Origin: Gammaproteobacteria bacterium UBA5078
Lineage (GTDB): Bacteria; Pseudomonadota; Gammaproteobacteria; Pseudomonadales; Pseudohongiellaceae
Direction of reading: 5' to 3'
DNA: 26,668 nt
NCBI GenBank assembly: GCA_002416505.1
Contig: DIAM01000016.1
Location: forward strand, 1-26,668
Position numbers and translations under genes: made by a program. Positions 14,289-22,400 of the stretch are shown in pieces. Below the pieces are notes generated by a model. It searched no databases. It had not been told where the DNA came from and saw only the letters and a program-made list of their open reading frames with translations. Each line of letters begins with the position of its first letter. The first letter of the stretch is position 1.

Positions 14289-14864
14289 ATGCGACGAACC
14301 GTCTTCTCCACCCCTATCATCACCCCCTGCCTGCGGCTGCTCTCCATTCTCATCCTGAAACTGATGGGCTGGAAGGCGGTGGGCTGCCCCATCGAGAATG
14401 CGCGCTTCGTGCTGATCGGCGCGCCCCATACCAGTAATTGGGATTTTCCGCTCATGATCATGGTGGTGCTGAAGTTGCGCCTCAAGGTGTTCTGGATGGG
14501 CAAGAATACCCTCTTCCCCTTCCCCGTCGGCTGGTTCATGAAGTGGCTCGGCGGTATTCCGGTCGATCGTAGCCGCGCCCACAACCTCGTCGACCAGACG
14601 GTGGCGCAGTATAAGAGCGAGCCAGAGATGATCGTGCTAGTGCCACCCGAGGGCACGCGCAGCAAGGTGAAGGAGTGGAAGACGGGGTTCTATCGCATCG
14701 CGGTAGCGGCCGAGGTGCCGGTGTTGATGGGCTATGTAGACGCCTCCAAGAAAGAGGCGGGCCTAGCGGACTTCTACTACCCCACCGGCGAGCTCGAGGT
14801 GGACATGCCCGCCATTCGCGCCTTCTATGCGACCAAGGTCGGCATCAACCCAGAGAATGCCTAA
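14289..14864 (+). CDS. PlsC-like 1-acylglycerol-3-phosphate acyltransferase family protein
   Basis: The 191-residue protein has a hydrophobic N-terminus (about residues 10-28) and the lysophospholipid acyltransferase motifs APHTSNWD (catalytic H47 and D52 of HX4D) and VPPEGTRSK (P120-S125). The first residues MRRTVFSTPIITPCLRLL anchor it in the membrane. Its likely role is acyl transfer onto lysophosphatidate or a related lipid. It is smaller than typical PlsC (about 240), as in short LPLAT paralogues. The chosen ATG at 14289 follows a TTG two bases upstream in the same frame. It ends 6 nt before the convergent TetR gene. Confidence 0.85.
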   Translation: MRRTVFSTPIITPCLRLLSILILKLMGWKAVGCPIENARFVLIGAPHTSNWDFPLMIMVVLKLRLKVFWMGKNTLFPFPVGWFMKWLGGIPVDRSRAHNLVDQTVAQYKSEPEMIVLVPPEGTRSKVKEWKTGFYRIAVAAEVPVLMGYVDASKKEAGLADFYYPTGELEVDMPAIRAFYATKVGINPENA

Positions 14865-14870
14865 GCTTAT

Positions 14871-15581
14871 CTAAGCGTCTTGATAGCACAGATTACGCAA
14901 GGTGATGTCGTACACAAATGCGGCGTAGTCGTCGATGCGAGTACCCATAAGTCCAAACTTCCAGCGCTTGAGATACCACTGTTGTAGCATCGAGGTGGTG
15001 TTGGCCGCCAGAAGCTCCAGACGATCCGCCGTAAACAGCCCCTGCTCTACCCCCGCCTTGAAGGTTTCCAGAATGCGCTCGTCGAACTTGATCTCCATCT
15101 GCATGGCGGCCTCGCGCTGCTCGCGCGACAGGCCCTTGGCCTCCAGATAACAGAAGTAATACCACTGATGCATGATCTCGTTCATATAGATGTCGCCATA
15201 GATGATGGCCTTGAGACGGTGCACCGGAGAGAGGTCGATCACGGCCTGGTCGGACATGACGTCGTCGATGGCCTTGCGCAACACCTCTTCGATGGCAGCC
15301 GCGAGATCGTCCTTGCTGCCGATGTAGGCGTACAGGCCGCCCATGCTGATGCCGGTCTCGCGGCTCAGGTCGCGCAGGCTCATGGCCTGAAAGCCTTTGC
15401 TATTGGCGAGCTTGAATGTGCAGGTGAAGATCTTCTCGAGGTTGCCTAGGGCGATCTGGGGGCTCTTGATCTGCATCTTCTCGCGGTGGGAATCGAACAC
15501 GCGGCGCCATAGAGGCTCACCCTCTAGGACCCAGGTATCACGAAACGCGTCGATGCTGATTGTTTGTGGCCATCTGTTCAT
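14871..15581 (-). CDS. TetR family transcriptional regulator
   Basis: The 236-residue protein has its DNA-binding helix-turn-helix at about residues 54-95: FTCTFKLANSKGFQAMSLRDLS, then ETGISMGGLYAYIGSKDDL, which is the TetR pattern. About 45 residues precede it, longer than is usual. The ligand-binding C-terminal helices are rich in aromatics (MHQWYYFCYLE, QQWYLKRWKFG) and could bind a hydrophobic acyl ligand. It is divergent from the acyl-CoA dehydrogenase at 15805, so it may control that gene (inference from position). The 223-nt divergent region carries an imperfect inverted repeat at 15692-15710. Confidence 0.88.
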   Translation of the reverse strand: MNRWPQTISIDAFRDTWVLEGEPLWRRVFDSHREKMQIKSPQIALGNLEKIFTCTFKLANSKGFQAMSLRDLSRETGISMGGLYAYIGSKDDLAAAIEEVLRKAIDDVMSDQAVIDLSPVHRLKAIIYGDIYMNEIMHQWYYFCYLEAKGLSREQREAAMQMEIKFDERILETFKAGVEQGLFTADRLELLAANTTSMLQQWYLKRWKFGLMGTRIDDYAAFVYDITLRNLCYQDA

Positions 15582-15691
15582 TATCGTTATTACCCCGTCG
15601 ATAAGCCCACTATTTTAAAAACCGCGCGTGAAGCAATAGTGTAAAGCAAAAGTGAAATTCAAAATGCGGCGCAATTATACCCGATTCTATC

Positions 15692-15710
15692 CTTGCCGCG
15701 TGGCAGCAAG
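15692..15710. promoter_or_regulatory. Imperfect inverted repeat in the TetR/acyl-CoA dehydrogenase divergent region
   Basis: CTTGC...GCAAG flanks TGCC...GGCA within the divergent 15582-15804 interval. The size and position fit a TetR-type operator, but the match is by eye only. No experimental or family consensus was tested. Confidence 0.3.
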
Positions 15711-15804
15711 TAGTAATTTTTCCATGCTATGCTCTGTGTAGCGCTGCAAGGAAAGGATGCAGCCATTTTTACGACGGTACATCAATGAAAGGGGGTAATC
15801 GTCA

Positions 15805-17586
15805 ATGTCGCAGTATCGAGCACCATTACGAGATATGAAGTTTCAAATGGAGGAAGTCTTAGACTTTACTTCGCACTACGCTAGTTTTCCACAGGGGCGC
15901 GAGGCTACGCCCGACATCGTCGAGGCCATTCTTCAGAGCGCCGCGCAGTTTGGCGAAGACGTACTCGCGCCGATCGATGGCACGGGAGATGAGATAGGCT
16001 GTAAATGGGAAGATGGCGAAGTCACTACGCCGCCCGGTTTCAAAGAGGCCTACAACGAATATATCGCCAATGGCTGGACCAGCCTGACTATGCCCGTCGA
16101 TTTAGGAGGCCAGGGCCTACCTGCGTCATTGGGCGGTTTTTGCATGGAGATTCACGCCACCGCCAACCACGCGTGGACCATGTACCCAGGCCTGAGCATG
16201 GGGGGCATACAGACCATCGCCGCCCACGCCAGCGAAGAGTTGAAGGCACGCTACCTGCCCCACCTTATCGAGGGGCAATGGTCCGCGACCATGTGTCTTA
16301 CCGAGGCCCATTGCGGCTCCGACCTTGGCCTGCTGCGCAGCAAGGCGCTGCCGCAGGATGATGGCACCTATAAAATATCCGGCAGCAAGATCTTCATCTC
16401 CTCCGGCGAACACGATCTGACCGAGAACATCGTGCACATCGTATTGGCACGCCTGCCCGATGCCCCGCCCGGCATCAAGGGTATCTCACTGTTTATAGTC
16501 CCTAAATTCAATGTCACAGACAGTGGCGAAGTGGGCGAACGCAATAATGTGCGTTGTGGCTCTATCGAACACAAGATGGGCATTCACGGCAACGCGACCT
16601 GCGTGATCAACTTCGACGAGGCCACCGGCTACTTGATCAGCCCGCCCCACAAGGGCATGAGCTGCATGTTTACCTTCATCAACGAGTCGCGCATGGGCGT
16701 TGCCCAGCAGGCACTGGCGCAGATCGAGGCCTCACACCAGAGCGCCCTAGAATACGCGCGCGACCGCGTGCAGTTCCGTGGCACCGTTAGGGAGAACCCC
16801 GAGGCCGCGGCGGACCCCATCATCGTGCACCCCGACGTGCGCCGCATGCTGCTCACGCAGAAGGCCTTCGGCGAGGGCGGCCGTGCGCTGAGTTACTTCC
16901 TCTCCCTACAGACCGATCGCGAGCGCTATAGCGAGAGCGAACAGGAGCGGGAGATGGCGGAAGCCTTGCTGTCGCTCATGACCCCTATCGCGAAGGGCTT
17001 CCTCTCGGAGGTGTGCATGGAGGCCACCAGCTATGGCATTCAGGTGTTCGGCGGCCACGGTTATATACGTGAATGGCGCCAAGAGCAGCATTTTAGAGAC
17101 GCGCGCATCACCTCGATCTACGAGGGCACCACGGGCATTCAGGGGCTCGACCTGTTGGGTCGCAAGATCCTCTCGAGTCGCGGCAAGGCGCTAGAGCCCT
17201 TCGTGAAATTGGTGCTGGGTTTCTGCAAGCAACACCCGGAGAGCCCTTACGCGGGAACGCTGCAGACACTGATGCAGAAGTGGGTGGAGCTGACTACGGA
17301 GTTGGGCATGAAGGCGATGAAGAATCCCGACGAGGTGAACGCCGCGGCCTACGACTATCTGATGTTCTCTGGTTATTGTGTGCTGGCCTGGACATGGGCG
17401 CAGTCGGCTCTTGTGGCTAGCGCAGCCCTAGAGAAAAAACCTAGTGAGGCTGAGTCAAACTTCTACCAAGAGAAGCTAAACACCGCGCGCTTCTATTTCG
17501 AGCGCCTATTGCCACGCACCCTGGCATTAGAGGTGAGCATACGCGCCGGGGTGGAAACCCTGCCGGAGTTTAGCGCCCCGCTTTAA
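15805..17586 (+). CDS. DmdC-like acyl-CoA dehydrogenase
   Basis: The 593-residue protein belongs to the large acyl-CoA dehydrogenase subfamily that includes DmdC, the 3-methylmercaptopropionyl-CoA dehydrogenase. It has the extra N-terminal segment YRAPLRDMKFQMEEVLDF, then the FAD-binding region MCLTEAHCGSDLGLLRSKA, SGSKIFISSGEHDL, and a C-terminal extension after about residue 465. The catalytic-base Glu is expected in IYEGTTGIQGLDLLGRK (E440). It oxidises acyl-CoA to the enoyl-CoA and passes electrons through ETF. Substrate choice between methylmercaptopropionyl-CoA and longer acyl-CoAs cannot be settled from sequence alone. GGGGGT lies about 9 nt before the ATG. Its stop overlaps the convergent TauE gene by 4 nt. 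Confidence 0.88.
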   Translation: MSQYRAPLRDMKFQMEEVLDFTSHYASFPQGREATPDIVEAILQSAAQFGEDVLAPIDGTGDEIGCKWEDGEVTTPPGFKEAYNEYIANGWTSLTMPVDLGGQGLPASLGGFCMEIHATANHAWTMYPGLSMGGIQTIAAHASEELKARYLPHLIEGQWSATMCLTEAHCGSDLGLLRSKALPQDDGTYKISGSKIFISSGEHDLTENIVHIVLARLPDAPPGIKGISLFIVPKFNVTDSGEVGERNNVRCGSIEHKMGIHGNATCVINFDEATGYLISPPHKGMSCMFTFINESRMGVAQQALAQIEASHQSALEYARDRVQFRGTVRENPEAAADPIIVHPDVRRMLLTQKAFGEGGRALSYFLSLQTDRERYSESEQEREMAEALLSLMTPIAKGFLSEVCMEATSYGIQVFGGHGYIREWRQEQHFRDARITSIYEGTTGIQGLDLLGRKILSSRGKALEPFVKLVLGFCKQHPESPYAGTLQTLMQKWVELTTELGMKAMKNPDEVNAAAYDYLMFSGYCVLAWTWAQSALVASAALEKKPSEAESNFYQEKLNTARFYFERLLPRTLALEVSIRAGVETLPEFSAPL

Positions 17587-18290
17587 AACCAGAACGACAG
17601 TACGGCCGCCGCGCCGGCGATTGAGCACAGCGTAAGAGACGCGATGCGCAGTTGCCGGTGTGGCAACTGTTGCATGCTGCGCCGTGCGATGAGAAAGCCC
17701 ACGAAGGTAGCCGGCAACAGCGGCAGGCCGAGCATGATCTGTGCCATCCCAAACTGCCCGATCGGCGCGAGCACCAGCAGCGACATCACGCAACTCACCA
17801 CGAAGAACGCGGCTAAATTTGCGCGCACCAAGTTAATTTCCTGATGCTGCCAGAGCAAGGCCATGGGCGGCCCGCCTATCGAAGAACTAGTGCCCATGAA
17901 GCCCGACATGAAACCCGCGAACATCATCCGCCCCGGTGTTGGATTCCAGCGCAAAGACGTTAGGCTTACACCCACCGCGCCGAGCACACTCAGGCCGATC
18001 CACAGCGCTAGCCAATCCTTATCGATCCACAGCAGCAGCGCCGCGCCGCATAAGGAGCCTGGAATGCGGCCGACAATGGCATTGCCCAAGCCACGGAAGG
18101 ACACGTGACCACGGTAGCTATAGACGTTGAAGACCGAGAGCACCAAGGCACACATGGTGATGGGTGCGGGCACATAGAGGGGGTCGATGAAGAACAGAAG
18201 CGGCGCCGCGATCACCGCTAGGCCGAAGCCGATGGCGGTCTGCACGAAGGCGCCGATCACTATTACTATACAGGCTAGAAGTACTTCCAT
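17583..18290 (-). CDS. TauE/SafE family permease
   Basis: The 235-residue protein has about eight hydrophobic segments in two repeats: GAFVQTAIGFGLAVIAAPLLFF at the N-terminus, and GFMSGFMGTSSSIGGPPMALLW in the second half. The GGPPMALL signature is typical of TauE/SafE transporters, which carry sulfite, sulfoacetate or related organosulfur anions across the inner membrane. The substrate here is unknown. Its position next to a DmdC-like gene would fit organosulfur export but does not prove it. The tail overlaps the acyl-CoA dehydrogenase stop in a convergent arrangement. Confidence 0.9.
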   Translation of the reverse strand: MEVLLACIVIVIGAFVQTAIGFGLAVIAAPLLFFIDPLYVPAPITMCALVLSVFNVYSYRGHVSFRGLGNAIVGRIPGSLCGAALLLWIDKDWLALWIGLSVLGAVGVSLTSLRWNPTPGRMMFAGFMSGFMGTSSSIGGPPMALLWQHQEINLVRANLAAFFVVSCVMSLLVLAPIGQFGMAQIMLGLPLLPATFVGFLIARRSMQQLPHRQLRIASLTLCSIAGAAAVLSFWF

Positions 18291-18339
18291 CAGCGAACCG
18301 CAATCGGGGGAGATATGAGGCCGCTGATGTTAGCAGTTC

Positions 18340-18365
18340 ATGCCTAGGAGCGTAAGCCTAGGCAT
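18340..18365. repeat. Perfect 9-bp inverted repeat with 8-nt loop
   Basis: ATGCCTAGG and CCTAGGCAT flank AGCGTAAG, just downstream of the gene ending at 18376. No T-run follows, so any terminator function would be weak. It may serve as an mRNA-end hairpin. Confidence 0.5.
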
Positions 18366-18375
18366 AATCGGCGCA

Positions 18376-19140
18376 TCATTCCTGATTCGTCGATACCTGT
18401 GCCGCCGCGCGAGCGGAGCGATTGCTTTGATCGATGTTCACATCGCCCGAGCCGTCCTCGAGGATGCTGACCTCTAGCTGCACATCACGCACATCGATGT
18501 CACCGGAGCCATCGCGGACGGTGACCGAACCGGCTACCTTCACGATGTCGATCTCGCCGGAGCCATCGTCGACATCGACGTTGCCTTGCACATCCTCTAT
18601 GGTCAACTCGCCCGAGCCGTCCTTCACTTTCACGTTGCCCGCGATGGCGAAGATGCGGGTCTCGCCCGAACCGTCCACGACGTTCAAGTCGCCAGTGCCG
18701 CTTACTGAGAGATCGCCACTGCCATCCTTAATGTCGACGGCCATGCCGGCGGGCACAATCACTTCTAGGTCGATGTGCGAGTAGCCGCTAGAGAAGAAGC
18801 CGCCGTTGTTATCGTTGATCTTAGTCCACAGGTATTGCGTATCTCCCTGAACAAGGTGCTGCACACCCGTACCCTCTAAGCCGCTCTTGCGACTGGCGCA
18901 GACGGTGGCGGAGATGCTGATCTCGGTTGCGCTCGGTGAGCTGGACACATTGAGTGAACCGGCACCCGCGCTGACATCGATCTTCGCGATGCTAGTGCTA
19001 GGAACGGTGAACGCGATCTGCTCCTGGTAAGGACAGTTATCGGCCAGAACCACGACGGGCAACAGCAGCATGGCGAAGGAGCCCGCTAGCGTGACAGTCT
19101 TCGTATTGAACAGGCCTTTCTTTGTTTTCGTGTTTTGCAT
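18376..19140 (-). CDS. Secreted repeat protein with DGSG beta-repeats (DUF4097-like)
   Basis: The ATG at 19140 gives 254 residues. It is preceded by GGAGA about 10 nt upstream, and I prefer it to the in-frame TTG at 19173. The N-terminus is a Sec signal: KTKKG, a hydrophobic core TLAGSFAMLLLPVVV, and a likely cut after VLA (about residue 33). The C-terminal half has six near-regular repeats of 17-19 residues, each containing DGSG[DE] and alternating hydrophobic residues, the pattern of a beta-solenoid or DUF4097-like adhesin domain. The DGSG turns could bind Ca2+. Location is predicted as periplasmic or surface-attached. The function is unknown. The hairpin at 18340-18365 follows it. Confidence 0.75.
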   Translation of the reverse strand: MQNTKTKKGLFNTKTVTLAGSFAMLLLPVVVLADNCPYQEQIAFTVPSTSIAKIDVSAGAGSLNVSSSPSATEISISATVCASRKSGLEGTGVQHLVQGDTQYLWTKINDNNGGFFSSGYSHIDLEVIVPAGMAVDIKDGSGDLSVSGTGDLNVVDGSGETRIFAIAGNVKVKDGSGELTIEDVQGNVDVDDGSGEIDIVKVAGSVTVRDGSGDIDVRDVQLEVSILEDGSGDVNIDQSNRSARAAAQVSTNQE

Positions 19141-19406
19141 TATGGTGTTTCTCCGAATGTTGTTAATGCTCAAATAATGATGATTGTCGTTAGCGAACGT
19201 GCGAAGCTCTGTGGCTTCTCCTCATATGCAGAGGATTTAGCATAAACTGCGCCAACTTTTATTTATTCTCTAAGCCATTGTTTTTAAATAGTTATAAATT
19301 AAAGACTCTGGATTATTGAAAAGTTAGTTCGTTCTTTTCTTCATTAGTTGGCGAATTAACACAAATGGTTTAGACACGACGACATTATTGTAAGAAGCGA
19401 CCGCAT
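19141..19406. other. Divergent intergenic region, AT-rich
   Basis: This lies within the roughly 308-nt gap between the DUF4097-like gene and the UvrA gene. A stretch at about 19255-19335 is visibly AT-rich and may hold the promoter of the minus-strand gene. No ORF, tRNA or clear repeat is seen. A possible -35 (TTGTAA, 19388-19393) precedes the SOS box. Confidence 0.5.
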
Positions 19407-19426
19407 TACTGTATATTAATACAGCA
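19407..19426 (+). promoter_or_regulatory. LexA (SOS) box upstream of the UvrA gene
   Basis: TACTGTATATTAATACAGCA contains CTG-N10-CAG with an AT-rich centre, matching the gammaproteobacterial LexA consensus closely. It is 22 nt before the UvrA start and overlaps a candidate -10 (TATATT, 19412-19417), where LexA binding would block transcription. This predicts DNA-damage induction of the gene. Confidence 0.88.
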
Positions 19427-19448
19427 TTCCACCTGAGATGAATTGCCC

Positions 19449-22400
19449 ATGACCGCCCAGAAGACCAGCCCCGCCCGCCCTAAGAAAGCCGCCACTAAGA
19501 ACAGTGTTAATCACGACAGCATCGTCATCACTGGGGCGCGGCAGAATAATCTGAAGAACCTCAGCCTTAGCCTGCCCACCGGCAAGCTCATCGTGGTGAC
19601 TGGGGTGAGTGGCTCGGGAAAATCGACACTGGCATTCGACACGATCTATGCCGAGGGGCAGCGTCGCTATGTCGAGACCTTCTCGGCCTACGCGCGGCAG
19701 TTCCTCGACCGCATGGACAAGCCGGCGGTAGACAATGTGCAGGGCATCCCGCCCGCCATCGCCATCGACCAGAGCAACCCCGTGCGCACCTCCCGCTCTA
19801 CGGTGGGCACGATGACCGAGCTCAATGACTATCTGAAGCTGGCCTTCGCCCGTCTGGCCACCCTGCACTGCCCTCATTGCGCGCGACCGGTGCGCAAGGA
19901 CACGCCACAGAGCATCGTGGCGGATCTGCAGGCGAGGCTCACCGAGGGCCAACGCATCCACGTCTGCCTGCCTATTAAGGTGCCCCATAATTTCAAGGAA
20001 GAGGAGATCGTGCAGCTGCTCGCGCAGCAGGGTTATACCCGCATTCAGTCGCGCAATGGCGACGTGGTCGAGGCCGTGCAAGACCGCCTGCGCTTCACGC
20101 CCGAGCATCGCGAACGCCTTGGCGAGGCGCTGGAGATGGCGCTGCACCATGGCAATGGCCGCGTCTTGGTTTACCCGATGCGCGATGCCGAGGAGGCCGA
20201 CGGTCCCGCCCTGCGCTACTCCACTCATCACCACTGCCCCGACTGCGATGTGGAATTCTCGGAGCCAGTGCCCGCGCTGTTCTCGTTCAACTCCCCCATC
20301 GGCGCCTGCGCCAACTGCCGCGGCTTCGGCCGCATCATCGGCGTGGATTTCGGGCTGGTCATCCCCGACGAGAACAAGACACTCGGGGAAGGCGCGGTGC
20401 GCCCATGGCAGACGCCGAGCTTCAAGGAGTGCCAGGTCGATCTCGTTAAGCATGCCAAGAAGAATAAGATTCCGATCGACGTGCCGTGGCATAAACTGAA
20501 AAAAGCACAGAAGGAATGGGTGCTCGAGGGCGAAGGCTCTGCACAGGATGGTCACTGGTATGGTGTGCGCGGCTACTTCAATTGGCTGGAGACTAAGGCC
20601 TATAAGATGCACATCCGCGTCTTACTCTCTAAATACCGCGCCTATACCGAATGCCCCGAGTGCAATGGCACGCGCCTGAAGGCGGAGAGCCAGTGGTGGC
20701 GACTGCACGCGGGCAGCGGTAAGAACGCGCAGGATCTCAATCTTCACGAGGTGATGACACTTTCGCTGGAACACTGCGCCGGCTTCTTCACGGCCCTGGC
20801 GGCGGAGAAACGCAAAGAGGGTTCAGCCCTAGACGAGGCCACCATTCTTCTACTTACGGAGATTCGCTCGCGGCTGACCTTCCTGCTCGACGTGGGCCTG
20901 GGCTACCTGACTCTCGATCGTCAGTCGCGCACACTCAGTGGCGGCGAGGTGCAGCGCATCAATCTGACTACGGCGCTGGGCACCTCCCTAGTCAACACTT
21001 TGTTCGTGCTGGACGAGCCGAGCATCGGGCTGCACTCGCGCGATATGAGCCGCATGATTCAGATACTGCATCGCCTGCGCGATGCGGGAAACACTCTCTT
21101 AGTAGTGGAACATGACCCCCAGGTGATGCTGGCGGCGGACCTCGTGATCGACATCGGCCCGGGGCCTGGCAAGGACGGCGGCGAGATTCGTTTCATGGGC
21201 AGCCCTGCGCAGTTGCTGCGCGAGAAAGACAATTTGACCGCCCAGTATCTTAATGGGCAACGCAGCGTGCTGGACCTTCTTTTACCGGAGCAACGCGCGG
21301 TTGCCGATGCCGCGGCCAGTTATGCGGTGAGTAAAAGCATAGCTGCAACTCCAGAACGCAGCATAGGTATCGAAGGCGCGGCGGAGAACAATCTGCGCGA
21401 CCTTAGTGTTAGCGTGCCCCTCGGCAAGCTAGTGTGCCTAACCGGCGTTAGCGGGTCTGGCAAGTCCACCCTGATGCATACCGTGCTCTACCGCGCCGCC
21501 TGCAAACAGCTCGGTCGCGCCACCGAGGCGCCGGGGCAGCATCGTGACATACGCGGCCTCGAGCATGTGGACGATGTGATACTGGTAGACCAGAGCCCCA
21601 TCGGCAAGACCACGCGCTCCATACCCGCCACCTATGTCGGTGCGTTCGACGTGATTCGCCAGCGCTTCATCGCCGAGCCATTGGCGAAGGAGCGCAGCTA
21701 TACCATCGGCAGCTTCAGTTTCAACGCCGGCAATGGCCGCTGCCCGAGTTGTTCCGGCAATGGCTTCGAGCATGTAGAGATGCAGTTCCTCAGCGACGTC
21801 TATCTGCGCTGCTCGGAGTGTAATGGCAAACGCTATCGCCGCGAGATTCTCGACGTGCGCGTCTCCGGCGCTACGCCGGGGCGCAAGAGCATCGCCGATA
21901 TTCTCGCTATGACGGTCTCCGAGGCCTTGGCCTTCTATGCCGATGACGAAGCGGTGCTCACTTGTTTGCAACCCTTGCTCGACGTCGGGCTGCAATATGT
22001 GCAGCTCGGCCAGGCCGTGCCCACCTTGAGTGGCGGCGAGGCACAGCGCTTGAAACTAGCCGGCCATCTTGCGGCCGTGGCGCAGGAGCAGGTGAGCGCG
22101 GCGAAGAAGAAACGCAAGACTGGCGTTGTGGCTAAGGGCCTGTTGTTCCTATTCGACGAGCCCACTACCGGGCTGCACTTCCACGACATCAGCGTGTTGA
22201 TGAAGGCCTTCCGCAAGCTCTTGGATGCCGGGCATTCGCTGCTGATCATCGAGCATAATCTCGACGTGATTCGTGCCGCAGACTGGCTGATCGATATCGG
22301 TCCCGAGGGTGGCGACAAGGGCGGCACGCTAGTGGCCGAGGGCAGCCCCGCAGACTTCCTGCGCAGTGGCAAGGGCCTCACCGCAGTGGCATTGCAGGAG

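Noticed and set aside
19416..20612. 398-residue minus-strand ORF opposite the UvrA gene
   Set aside because: It lies wholly antisense to strongly conserved UvrA motifs, has His/Ala/Arg-biased composition typical of shadow frames in GC-rich DNA, and no recognisable domain.
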